A stretch of 64,000 bases of DNA from JACCZX01 sp963824935 (GTDB lineage Bacteria; Pseudomonadota; Gammaproteobacteria; Burkholderiales; Burkholderiaceae_F). A program made the translations under genes and the position numbers. The notes under the pieces are model-generated. The model saw only the letters and a list, made by a program, of their open reading frames with translations, searched no databases and was not told the origin of the DNA. Location: positions 34,009 to 98,008 of the forward strand of contig CAWGRF010000022.1 of the NCBI GenBank assembly GCA_963824935.1. The letters run 5' to 3'. Shown here one piece after another: positions 26,508 through 34,868 of the stretch; within the stretch, counting starts at the first letter, position 1, and the number at the start of each line of letters is the position of its first letter.

Positions 26508-26898
26508 TCAGACGCGCGGCGGCGCGCGTGACTGGAACGGAAGATGCGGAGAGTTATCGGCGACCGCACTAATGCGTACGGTCAGTGTCGGCCGCGGAGG
26601 TGACGCCGCAGCCGGATCGGACTGTGCAATCGGCGGGCCGTCGCCGAGCGTAGCGGCGTCGTACGCGGCGCAGTTGTGCTCGGGCGCATGATCGCCGTCG
26701 TGATCGTGTGCGTGATGCGCATGATCATCGTGAGAGTGATCATGGCCGCCGTGCTCGTGCTGCAGCAGCGCGTACCAGGATGGCAGAGTGTTCGCCTAAT
26801 CCCGGCGCGTGCTCGATGCGGTGCGCGAGACCGACGATCTGCGCACCGACAAGGGTGACTGCGAACAGCGCAATTGATAGCGCGCGAGCGACTGGCAT
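26508..26898 (-). pseudogene. His-rich periplasmic metal-binding protein next to znuD, one frameshift
   Basis: ATG 26898 opens MPVARALSIALFAVTLVG, a signal peptide, then AHRIEHAPGLGEHSA. After an extra base in GG 26782-26783 the protein continues in the next frame as SWYALLQHEHGGHDH followed by a run of about 30 residues alternating H and D, then EHNCAAYDAATLGDGP and the end PHLPFQSRAPPRV. The corrected protein has about 129 residues; the span is 3n+1 as expected for one insertion. His/Asp-rich runs of this type bind Zn or similar metals. It is probably cotranscribed with znuD and intact in reality. Confidence 0.6.
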
Positions 26899-26912
26899 GA
26901 AACCGAAGTCTT

Positions 26913-26999
26913 TGGTGCCGGGCGAGGGAATCGAACCCACACTCTGTTGCCAGAACCGGATTTTGAGTCCGGCGCGTCTACCAGTTCCGCCAGCCCGGC
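26913..26999 (-). tRNA. tRNA-Leu (anticodon CAA)
   Basis: The 87-base gene starts GCCGGGC and ends GCCCGGCACCA, with the CCA encoded. The anticodon arm CCGGA-CTCAAAA-TCCGG gives anticodon CAA. A long variable arm and TTCGATTC T-loop confirm the leucine class. It sits between the His-rich gene and panC. Confidence 0.97.
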
Positions 27000-27030
27000 C
27001 GGGGCGCGAATTATCGCCCAACTCGCCCGC

Positions 27031-27873
27031 TCAAACTTCGAGGTTGTCGATCAACCGTGTAGTGCCGAGCTTGGCAGCAGCAAGAACTATCAGCGGTTCA
27101 CCGGCGCTCACTTCCTCCGCGGTCGGTTCGCGCAAGTCACGCCGGCGGCGCACTGCGACGTAATCGACTTGCCAGCCGGCGGCCGTGAGTTCGCGCCGCG
27201 CATCCTGCTCGACGCGATCGATATCCCTCTCGCCGGCAAGCAGCCGGTCGCGCGCCTGATTGAGCGTTTGATACAAACGCGGCGCCTCCTTGCGCTCTGC
27301 CGCCGACAGGAACCGGTTGCGTGAAGACAGCGCAAGTCCGTCTGCGTCGCGCACCGTCTCATGCGGGATGATTTCGGTTGGCAGCGCGAATTGGCGGCAC
27401 ATGTTGCGCACGATCATCAGCTGCTGGTAGTCCTTCTTGCCGAACACCGCAACCCTCGGCTGCACGCACGACAGGAGCTTCAGCACGACTGTCGTTACGC
27501 CAACGAAGAAGCCGGGCCGGAACTCGCCTTCCAGTATGTCGCCCAGATCCGACGGCGGGCTGACACGGTAGTTTTGCGGCTCCGGGTACATCTCTCGTTC
27601 ATCCGGCGCGAACAGAACGTAGACGCGATTCTGCTGCTGCAGCTTGTCGATATCTTCCTGCAACGTGCGTGGATACTTGTCGAAATCCTCGTTCGGTCCG
27701 AACTGCAGCCGATTGACGAAGATCGACGCCACCACCGGATCGCCGTGCTGGTGCGCAAGCTTCATCAGCGCCAGATGCGCATTGTGCAGATTGCCCATCG
27801 TCGGCACGAACGAGACGCGATTCTGGCCACGCAACTGGTCGCGCAACTCTTCGATTGAGCGGACGACTTTCAT
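27031..27873 (-). CDS. panC: Pantothenate synthetase
   Basis: The product has 280 residues. It ligates pantoate and beta-alanine with ATP. The nucleotide-binding motif is FVPTMGNLHNAHLALM, with HNAH at 30-33 where most family members have H-x-G-H. FGKKDYQQLMIVRNM and LSSRNRFLS are standard. It lies 10 bases after the panB stop, same strand, so they form the usual panB-panC operon. Confidence 0.95.
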   Translation of the reverse strand: MKVVRSIEELRDQLRGQNRVSFVPTMGNLHNAHLALMKLAHQHGDPVVASIFVNRLQFGPNEDFDKYPRTLQEDIDKLQQQNRVYVLFAPDEREMYPEPQNYRVSPPSDLGDILEGEFRPGFFVGVTTVVLKLLSCVQPRVAVFGKKDYQQLMIVRNMCRQFALPTEIIPHETVRDADGLALSSRNRFLSAAERKEAPRLYQTLNQARDRLLAGERDIDRVEQDARRELTAAGWQVDYVAVRRRRDLREPTAEEVSAGEPLIVLAAAKLGTTRLIDNLEV

Positions 27874-27883
27874 CGAACTTCAG

Positions 27884-28708
27884 TCAGTACGCTTGATCGG
27901 GCGACGGAAAAGTTCGCTCCTTGACCGCTCGCACGTAACTCTTGACGGCGCTGGCGATGTCCGGCGCACCCGCCATGAAGTTGCGCACGAAGCGCGGCTT
28001 TTTGCCGGGGAATACGTCGAGCATGTCGTGCAGCACTAGCACCTGACCGGAACAACCGGCGCCGGCGCCGATACCGATCGTCGGGATCTGCAGCTCGCGC
28101 GTCACGCGCTCGGCGACCGCCGCCGGAATCAGTTCGAATACCAGCATCGAAGCGCCGGCCGCTTGCACGGCCAGCGCATCACGCAGCAACTGATCCGCCG
28201 CCGCGTCGGTCTTGCCTTGGATGCGATAGCCGCCCAGCGCATGCACCGATTGCGGCGTGAGTCCCAGATGCGCACACACCGGCACGCCACGCGCCACGAA
28301 GAACTCGATCGTTGGCGCGAGCCAGGCTCCGCCTTCGACCTTGACCATTTGCGCGCCGGCCTGCATCAAACGCACGGCATTGTCGAACGCCGACTGCGGG
28401 GTTCCCTGGTAACTGCCGAATGGCATGTCGGCGATCAACCACGCGCGCTGCGTGCCGCGCGCGACCGCGCGGACGTGATACTCGACGTCTTCGATGGTCA
28501 CCGGCAGGGTCGATGCATGGCCTTGAATGACCATGCCGAGCGAGTCGCCGACCAACACGCAGTCGACGCCGCAGTTGTCAAGCAGCCGGGCGAAGCTGGC
28601 GTCGTAGCAGGTCAGCATCGCAATCGGCTCGCCACGCGCACGCATGTCGGCCAGCTGCAGCAACGTGACCGGCTTGGACACCGACGTCTCGGTTGGATGA
28701 ACGCTCAT
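27884..28708 (-). CDS. panB: 3-methyl-2-oxobutanoate hydroxymethyltransferase
   Basis: The product has 274 residues. It makes ketopantoate from 2-oxoisovalerate and methylene-THF. Conserved sequences include MLTCYDASFARLLD, VLVGDSLGMVIQGH, ADMPFGSYQ and VKVEGG. The start overlaps the kinase gene end by 4 bases (ATGA). It is upstream of panC. Confidence 0.97.
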   Translation of the reverse strand: MSVHPTETSVSKPVTLLQLADMRARGEPIAMLTCYDASFARLLDNCGVDCVLVGDSLGMVIQGHASTLPVTIEDVEYHVRAVARGTQRAWLIADMPFGSYQGTPQSAFDNAVRLMQAGAQMVKVEGGAWLAPTIEFFVARGVPVCAHLGLTPQSVHALGGYRIQGKTDAAADQLLRDALAVQAAGASMLVFELIPAAVAERVTRELQIPTIGIGAGAGCSGQVLVLHDMLDVFPGKKPRFVRNFMAGAPDIASAVKSYVRAVKERTFPSPDQAY

Positions 28709-29349
28709 GCCGCCAGATTGAAGTACTCGCGCCGGCCGCGCATCCTGTCGATGCGCGACAACAGCAATTCGAAATCCTCGTCACGCTCGATCGGGTTCAG
28801 GTTTTCGGTGTTGACGATTAACGTCGGCGCGCCTTCGTACTGGTGAAAAAATCGTGAGTAGCTCTCCGACAGCGCGCGCAAATATGATTCCGAGATCCCA
28901 GATTCGATCGGATTGCCGCGCCTCATAACGCGCTCGACCAGCGTGTCGGGCGACGCCTGCAGATAAACCACCAGATCCGGCAGCGGCGCCTGCGGTTTGA
29001 GCTGCGCGAAGATCTGTTCGTACAACTTCAGTTCGTCGTCGGCAAGCGTCAGGCGCGCGAACAGCGGATCTTTCTCGAGCAGGAAATCGGCGATCACCGA
29101 CGATCGAAACAAGTCGAGCTGCGTGACTTCACCCAGTTGCTGTACGCGCTGAAACAGAAAAAACAATTGCGTCGGCAGCGCATAACGTGCCTGATCCCGG
29201 TAAAAGCGCTCCAGGAACGGGTTGGATTCGGGTTGTTCCAACAGTGTCTGTGTTGAGTATCGCTGCGCAAGCTTGCTTGCAAGCGAAGTCTTGCCGGCTC
29301 CAATCGGGCCTTCGATCACGATGTAGCGATATTTGCCTGGCAGCGCCAC
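28705..29349 (-). CDS. Deoxynucleoside kinase
   Basis: From GTG 29349 (VALPGKYRYIVIEGPIGAGK) the product has 214 residues; a TTG at 29382 that overlaps the folK stop is an alternative. The P-loop is EGPIGAGKTSLA. Later motifs include ERFYRDQARYALPTQLFFL and ERVMRRGNPIESGI (LID region), typical of dNK-family deoxyadenosine/deoxyguanosine kinases. It phosphorylates salvaged deoxynucleosides. The gene is coupled to panB downstream and folK upstream, an arrangement common in Betaproteobacteria. Confidence 0.9.
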   Translation of the reverse strand: MALPGKYRYIVIEGPIGAGKTSLASKLAQRYSTQTLLEQPESNPFLERFYRDQARYALPTQLFFLFQRVQQLGEVTQLDLFRSSVIADFLLEKDPLFARLTLADDELKLYEQIFAQLKPQAPLPDLVVYLQASPDTLVERVMRRGNPIESGISESYLRALSESYSRFFHQYEGAPTLIVNTENLNPIERDEDFELLLSRIDRMRGRREYFNLAA

Positions 29350-29378
29350 GCTATTGCTCGGCCGACTCTTCAAGCAAA

Positions 29379-29852
29379 TCAACGCGTTGATCGGATACGG
29401 ATTCCAGAAAACCCGCTCGCCGATCCCTGGCCGGGGATCCGGATCTCGGGCTCGAGATCGAGCAAAGGCTTAAGTACAAACGCTCGTTGGTGCAGCCGCG
29501 GATGCGGCAGTGTCAGCGGCGTACTTTGAATGATCATCTCGCCCAGCAGCAACAGATCCAGATCTACATTGCGCGGGGCGTTCTTTTTCTGCCCGCGCCG
29601 TTTGCGGCCCAGCATCAATTCGATATCGAGCAGATGTAGCAGCAACGCGTATGGCTCAAGCGATGTCTCCAGCTTTGCCACTGCGTTCAGATAATCGGGC
29701 CCGGACGTCTCGACTGGCGCCGATTTATAGAACGGTGAAACCGCAACCAGCTCTGATTGTTCGAGCGAGCGCAGCGAGTCGAGCGCGGCTTTCAGCGACG
29801 CGACCAACTCACCCTGATTGGAGCCCAGTCCGATGTACGCGGTTCTTTTCAC
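29379..29852 (-). CDS. folK: 2-amino-4-hydroxy-6-hydroxymethyldihydropteridine pyrophosphokinase
   Basis: The product has 157 residues. It transfers pyrophosphate from ATP to the pterin in folate synthesis. AYIGLGSNQGE, SPFYKSAPVE, and GRKRRGQKKNAPRNVDLDLLL with LTLPHPRLHQRAFVL are the family signatures. It starts 10 bases after the pcnB stop, same strand. Confidence 0.96.
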   Translation of the reverse strand: MKRTAYIGLGSNQGELVASLKAALDSLRSLEQSELVAVSPFYKSAPVETSGPDYLNAVAKLETSLEPYALLLHLLDIELMLGRKRRGQKKNAPRNVDLDLLLLGEMIIQSTPLTLPHPRLHQRAFVLKPLLDLEPEIRIPGQGSASGFSGIRIRSTR

Positions 29853-29861
29853 TTAGTCATG

Positions 29862-31223
29862 TCAAGCAACACTTGCTGCCTCTTCCCCGCCGCGGCCGCG
29901 CCGTCGCCGGCGACGCCGGGTTCCCGAGACCGCGGTCGAGCCCTCCTCGCGTGCCGCCTCGGCGATCAGTTGCTCGCGCTCATCCTGGCCCGCATGCGAA
30001 AAGCGGGTCCACCAATCACCCAGTGCCACTGGAATCTCATCGGCCGCCGCACGCAAAAGCAGGAAATCATAACCGGCGCGAAAGCGCAGGTGTTCGACTA
30101 GTCGGAATGGTGAGCGGCCGGTCCGGCGCTCGAAACGGGGCTGCAAGGTCCAGATTTCGCGCATGTCGGCGACAAAACGGCGCTGGATCGCGAGCTTCTC
30201 CGTCTGCGCGTCGATCGTTTCGTCGATCGCGAGATGCAACGCCGGGATACGGTGCTCCTTGTTCGCCAATCGAGCGTTCCATTTGACGAGCACGTCGTGC
30301 CAAAGCAGCGTGGCGAACAAGAACCCCGGTGCGATCGACTTACCGGCCTGCACCCGTTCGTCGGTGCGCGACAGCGCGAGCATCACAAAGCGCTCGCCGG
30401 CAGGCTGTTCGAGGATCACGTCGAGCAACGGCAGCAAGCCATGGTGCAGTCCCTCGGCGCGTAGGCGTGTAATGCACGCCACCGAGTGGCCGCTGGTCAA
30501 CAGCTTCAGCATCTCGTCGAACAAGCGCGCGGCCGGAACGTTCTCGATCAACTCGGCCATCCGGTGAATCGGCTCGCGGGTGGCCTCGTCGATTGCAAAG
30601 CCGAGCTTGGCGGCAAAGCGTACGGCGCGCAGCATGCGCACCGGGTCCTCGCGATAGCGATCGGCCGGATCGCCGATCATGCGCAGCCGACGCGCACGCA
30701 GATCCTTGACGCCGTCGTGATAGTCGAGCACGTCACCGGTGGTGGGGTCGTAGTACAGCGCGTTGATCGTGAAGTCGCGCCGCGCCGAATCCTCGTTCTG
30801 CTCGCCGTACAGGTTGTCGGCGAGCACGCGGCCATGCTCGTCAATCAGGCGGTCGACGTTGACCAGCGCACGAAACGTCGACACCTCGATCGTCTCCTGC
30901 CCGAACATCACATGCACCAGCTTGAAACGGCGGCCGATGATGAAGGCGCGACGGAAGTGCGATTTGACCTGCTCCGGCGTGGCGTCGGTCGCAATATCGA
31001 AGTCCTTCGGTGCAATGTCGAGCAGCAGGTCGCGTACCGCGCCGCCGACGATATAGGCGCGATGGCCGGCCTTCTGCAGCGTCTCGCACGCGCGCAGCGC
31101 AGAGCGCGAAACGAGCTCGCGATTGATGTTGTGTTCGCTGGCTGAGATGCGTTTCGGCTCGCGGCCGCGCTGCGGCTTGCGCTTGAAAAGCGTTTGAACT
31201 CTCTCGATAACGCGCTTGATCAT
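29862..31223 (-). CDS. pcnB: Poly(A) polymerase I
   Basis: The product has 453 residues. It adds 3' poly(A) tails that promote RNA decay. The nucleotidyltransferase core has YIVGGAVRDLLLDIAPKDFD, then RRDFTINALYYD and RLRMIGDPADRYREDPVRML. The C-terminus is Arg-rich (GTRRRRRRRGRGGEE), as in other PcnB proteins, probably for RNA binding. ATG overlaps the HAD gene stop by 4 bases. Confidence 0.96.
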   Translation of the reverse strand: MIKRVIERVQTLFKRKPQRGREPKRISASEHNINRELVSRSALRACETLQKAGHRAYIVGGAVRDLLLDIAPKDFDIATDATPEQVKSHFRRAFIIGRRFKLVHVMFGQETIEVSTFRALVNVDRLIDEHGRVLADNLYGEQNEDSARRDFTINALYYDPTTGDVLDYHDGVKDLRARRLRMIGDPADRYREDPVRMLRAVRFAAKLGFAIDEATREPIHRMAELIENVPAARLFDEMLKLLTSGHSVACITRLRAEGLHHGLLPLLDVILEQPAGERFVMLALSRTDERVQAGKSIAPGFLFATLLWHDVLVKWNARLANKEHRIPALHLAIDETIDAQTEKLAIQRRFVADMREIWTLQPRFERRTGRSPFRLVEHLRFRAGYDFLLLRAAADEIPVALGDWWTRFSHAGQDEREQLIAEAAREEGSTAVSGTRRRRRRRGRGGEEAASVA

Positions 31224-31906
31224 GCGGCGCCGGTTGTGCGAGCCGGATCGAACAGGCTAAGAGTCTTCCAGCGACGCACCCTCGCAATCGCTCGCAGGCG
31301 TGCATCGCCGTTGGTCACCACAGGGTAGGTGGCCCGTTCGAGCAGCGGCAAATCGTTGATCGAATCGGCGTAGCAGATCGTGATCGTGTCCTCCCAGCCG
31401 TGTCCGCGGCTGTTGAGCCATTCGCCGACCTTGCGGACCTTGCCTTCCTGATACGTATGCGTGCCGACGTAGCCGCCGGTGAACCGATCCCCGCTCGTTT
31501 CCGGCTCGACCGCGAGCACGTGCTCGATGCCGAACTCGTGTGCGATCGGCGTTACGACGTAGGCATTGGTACCGGTAACCAGCGCCAGCTCGTCGCCGCG
31601 CTTGCGATGCGAATCGACCAGCGCCAATGCTTCGCTCCGAATGTGCGGGCGCACGTGTTCGTCCATGAACTCGCGATGCCACTCGTCGAGCGCTGCGCGC
31701 GGAAACAGCGCCAGCAGTTCCATTTGAAATCGCACATAGCCTTCGACGTCGAACGTGCCGGCTTGATAGGTGCGGGCAAATTCGCGAATGCGTGCTCCGT
31801 ACGCAACCGCATCCAGGCCGCCCTTGTTGACGATGAAGTGCGACCAGGTATCCGCACTGTCGATCGGCAGCAGCGTGTGGTCGAGGTCGAACAGGGCAAG
31901 TCGCAC
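31220..31906 (-). CDS. HAD-superfamily (IB) phosphatase, SerB-like
   Basis: The product has 228 residues. Motif I is LALFDLDHTLLPID (nucleophile Asp 7 or so), motif II LVTGTN, and motif III YADSINDLPLL. The helical cap between them suits subfamily IB (SerB/CicA-like). The substrate may be a phosphorylated small molecule; in many Betaproteobacteria this gene sits upstream of pcnB, as here. It is cytoplasmic. Confidence 0.9.
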   Translation of the reverse strand: MRLALFDLDHTLLPIDSADTWSHFIVNKGGLDAVAYGARIREFARTYQAGTFDVEGYVRFQMELLALFPRAALDEWHREFMDEHVRPHIRSEALALVDSHRKRGDELALVTGTNAYVVTPIAHEFGIEHVLAVEPETSGDRFTGGYVGTHTYQEGKVRKVGEWLNSRGHGWEDTITICYADSINDLPLLERATYPVVTNGDARLRAIARVRRWKTLSLFDPARTTGAA

Positions 31907-31942
31907 TTAGGGCGACCGCAGCGTTAAAGGCATCGCCGAATC

Positions 31943-32605
31943 TTACGGTGCACTGCCCACGGCGGCATCATTGGCCCAGTGGCGCACCAGAGGCACCGTA
32001 ACCGCTTTTTTCACCGATAACGCGTAGGTGTCGAGCGCGTCCACAATGGCGACCAGCGTTCGCATGTCGCGCGGCATGTGTGTCAGCAGGTACTCGACCA
32101 CATCGGCGGGCAGCGCAATGCCGCGCGATGCCGCATGCGCCGTCAGCGCTTGTGCCTTCTCGTCATCGCTTAGCGCGTGCACTTGATAGACCAGGCCCCA
32201 AGCCAGGCGGGTACGGACGTCGTCGCGCAACGCCAGGTGCATCGGCGCAGCGCTTCCGGCACCGACAAACCGCGCCTTACCGTCGGCACGAATCTCGTTC
32301 AACAACACGAACAGTCGCTGTTGCTGTGATTCGTCGCAGCGGTCAACGTCGTCCATGAGGTACAGACGCTGGCGAGAGTCGAAGGTCGGTACTTCGCCTC
32401 GAGGTAATTTAACGCCGAGCGCTTGCAGCAAATGGGATCGTCCCGCGCCGGTCTCGCCCCACAAATAGACAAACTGCTCGCCGCTACCCGCTGCAATAGC
32501 GCGCAAAGCAGTGACGACTTCTGCGTTGCGGCCGACGACGAAGTTATCGAGCGAAGGCTCGGGTGGCTTAACCAGATCCAGCGTTAGCTGGCGAGCGGCA
32601 CTCAC
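31943..32605 (-). CDS. hda: DnaA regulatory inactivator Hda
   Basis: From GTG 32605 (VSAARQLTLDL) the product has 220 residues; a TTG at 32641 would add 12. QLTLDLVKPPEPSLDNFVVG contains the clamp-binding QL-x-L motif, needed to contact DnaN. LWGETGAGRSHLLQAL is the P-loop with Arg in place of Lys, as usual in Hda. RLYLMDDVDRCDE is Walker B. Hda with the sliding clamp stimulates ATP hydrolysis by DnaA. It is divergent from the PurM-like gene. Confidence 0.92.
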   Translation of the reverse strand: MSAARQLTLDLVKPPEPSLDNFVVGRNAEVVTALRAIAAGSGEQFVYLWGETGAGRSHLLQALGVKLPRGEVPTFDSRQRLYLMDDVDRCDESQQQRLFVLLNEIRADGKARFVGAGSAAPMHLALRDDVRTRLAWGLVYQVHALSDDEKAQALTAHAASRGIALPADVVEYLLTHMPRDMRTLVAIVDALDTYALSVKKAVTVPLVRHWANDAAVGSAP

Positions 32606-32709
32606 GATTGGATGCAGCTGTGAGGCGGAATCAGTCGGCAACTACAATCGCGCTACTGCCGCCGTTGGCTTTCTATGATTGCGAGCGCGGCAGTTTACCG
32701 TTCGCATCG

Positions 32710-33813
32710 ATGACTCAACTTAACTACAAGAACGCAGGCGTCGATTACGCGAAGATCGATCCGCTTAAGGTCCTCGCGCAGCGGGCAGCCGCCGAAACGG
32801 CGCGCAACCTCGCGCAGCACGGACTAGCCGAGGTAGCCGCATCGCGCGGCGAGTCGGCCTACGTCGTCGACTGCGGCGACTTCTATCTCGCGTCGATCAC
32901 CGAATGTCTCGGCACCAAGGCGCTGGTGGCCGACGCGATGCGCGCCATCAGCGGCCGCACTTACTACGATCAGATCGCGCAAGACACGCTCGCGATGGCG
33001 CTCAACGACATCATCACCGTTGGCGCCACTCCGGTGTCGGTGCACGCCTACTGGGCCACCGGAGGCAGCGATTGGTTCGCCGATGAAGCGCGGGCGCGCG
33101 ATCTGGTCGATGGCTGGAAGCGCGCGTGCGATCGCTGCCGGGTGTCCTGGGGCGGCGGCGAAACGCCGGCGCTGTCCGGCGTGGTCGAGCCCGGCCGCAT
33201 CGATCTGGCGGCGTCATGCGTCGGCATCGTGCGACCGAAGTCGCGACTAGCACTGGGCGAAAAGCTAGCGGCGGGCGACGCGATCGTGCTGCTCGAATCC
33301 AGCGGCATTCACGCGAACGGAATCTCGCTCGCACGCAAACTGGCGGAGCGATTGCCGGACGGCTACGCGACGCGACTCGATGACGGCACCCTGTTCGGCG
33401 ATGCGCTGCTGACGCCGACGCTGCTGTATTCGCCGGTCACCGAAGCGCTCGCGGCAGCCGGTATCGCTCCGCATTACTGCGTCAACATCACCGGACATGG
33501 GTGGCGCAAGCTGATGCGACATCCGGCTGCGTTTACTTACCGGATTGATACGCTACCGCCGGTGCCGCCGGTGCTGAAATTCATCCAGCAGCAAGCCGCG
33601 ATCGACGATCGCGAGGCCTATGGCAACCTGAACATGGGCGCCGGCTTCGCGCTGTTCGTTGCAAGCGCAGACGCCGAACGGACCGCCGAGGTCGCGCGCA
33701 GTGCCGGAGTCGGCGCACTGATTGCGGGTCGCGTCGACAACGGTTCCAAGCGGATCGTCATCGAGCCGTTGCAGCTCAGCTTTGCCGCCGACGACCTGCA
33801 CGTCCGTGCTTAG
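32710..33813 (+). CDS. AIR synthase (PurM)-like protein, divergent form
   Basis: The product has 367 residues from ATG 32710. The opening MTQLNYKNAGVDYAKID resembles PurM (YKDAGVD), and IAQDTLAMALNDIITVGATP, WGGGETPALSG, LLESSGIHANGISLA and NITGHGWRKLMRHP are PurM/SelD-superfamily ATP-binding and phosphate motifs. Canonical PurM reads differently at several points (for example CDGVGTK is replaced by ECLGTKALVADAM). It may be the working PurM, since hda-purM adjacency is normal in Betaproteobacteria, or a paralog with another substrate. Confidence 0.75.
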   Translation: MTQLNYKNAGVDYAKIDPLKVLAQRAAAETARNLAQHGLAEVAASRGESAYVVDCGDFYLASITECLGTKALVADAMRAISGRTYYDQIAQDTLAMALNDIITVGATPVSVHAYWATGGSDWFADEARARDLVDGWKRACDRCRVSWGGGETPALSGVVEPGRIDLAASCVGIVRPKSRLALGEKLAAGDAIVLLESSGIHANGISLARKLAERLPDGYATRLDDGTLFGDALLTPTLLYSPVTEALAAAGIAPHYCVNITGHGWRKLMRHPAAFTYRIDTLPPVPPVLKFIQQQAAIDDREAYGNLNMGAGFALFVASADAERTAEVARSAGVGALIAGRVDNGSKRIVIEPLQLSFAADDLHVRA

Positions 33814-33920
33814 CGCCGGGCTCGCATGGTCGAGTTACTCCTCGCGGGTCTCGCCGCTCGCTTGACAGTGGCGCACTGTCGATCGCCGCGCGCGTCGTGT
33901 ACTTCCACCGCCGCGGATTG

Positions 33921-34868
33921 TTATCGTCGGCTGCGAGGAAAGAGCTGCTGCGCCGTTAGCCAGGAGACCACGTCCGCAAATGCTGTGGTTGACAACGGCT
34001 CGACCACTTTCGCGTCTGACATCGACCGCAGCCAGGTCAACTGCCGCTTCGCCAGTTGACGCGTGGCCGCAATTCCAGCCGATCGAAACTCTTCGAACGT
34101 GCATGCCCCTTCGATGAAGCGCCAGGCCTGCCGATAGCCGACGCTGCGCATCGAGGGCAGGTCGGGATCGAGATCGCGGCGCCGGTGCAGCGCACGGACT
34201 TCGTCGATGAAGCCGGCATCGAGCATCGCGTCGAAGCGGCGTGCGATGCGCCGGTGCAGCTCAGCGCGATCCTCGGGCAGCAGCGCGATCGTCGACAGCG
34301 AGACCGACGGCGTCTTGCCGGCGCCAATCAGCGCAGACATGGGCCTGCCGGTGCTTTCGTAGATCTCCAGCGCGCGCTGAATGCGCTGGCTGTCGTTCGG
34401 TTTGAGCCGCGCCGCCGTCAACGGGTCCACCTGCGAGAGTCGCGCATGTAGCGCAGGCCAGCCGTGCTCTTCGGCATTCGCCTCGATTCGCAGTCGCACT
34501 TTCGGGTCGGCCGACGGAAGGTCGGACAGGCCCTCGCTCAGCGCTTTCGCGTACAGCATCGTTCCGCCGACCAACAGCGGCAGCTTGCCTCGCGCGCGAA
34601 TCTGGCTGATCGCAATCGTCGCATCGCGCACGAACTCGGCAGCGGAATAGGGCTCGCTCGGATCACGGATGTCGATCAGGTGATGCGGAACCTGTGTGCG
34701 CTCGGCGGCACTCGGCTTGGCGGTGCCGACGTCCATGCCGCGATAGACCTGCGCCGAATCGACCGACACGATCTCGAGCGGAATCTCCGCTGCGAGTTGC
34801 ATTGCGAGCGCGCTCTTGCCGCTTGCGGTCGGACCGAGCAGCAGTACCGCATCGACTCCATCAGCCAT
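33921..34868 (-). CDS. miaA: tRNA dimethylallyltransferase
   Basis: The product has 315 residues. It adds the dimethylallyl group to A37 of tRNAs reading UNN codons. LLGPTASGKSALAMQLA is the P-loop, VSVDSAQVYRGMDVGTAKP and LPLLVGGTMLYAKAL follow, and RSVGYRQAWRFIEG is in the C-terminal half. It overlaps the end of the MFS gene by 8 bases. mutL-miaA linkage is usual, but here an MFS gene sits between them. Confidence 0.97.
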   Translation of the reverse strand: MADGVDAVLLLGPTASGKSALAMQLAAEIPLEIVSVDSAQVYRGMDVGTAKPSAAERTQVPHHLIDIRDPSEPYSAAEFVRDATIAISQIRARGKLPLLVGGTMLYAKALSEGLSDLPSADPKVRLRIEANAEEHGWPALHARLSQVDPLTAARLKPNDSQRIQRALEIYESTGRPMSALIGAGKTPSVSLSTIALLPEDRAELHRRIARRFDAMLDAGFIDEVRALHRRRDLDPDLPSMRSVGYRQAWRFIEGACTFEEFRSAGIAATRQLAKRQLTWLRSMSDAKVVEPLSTTAFADVVSWLTAQQLFPRSRR

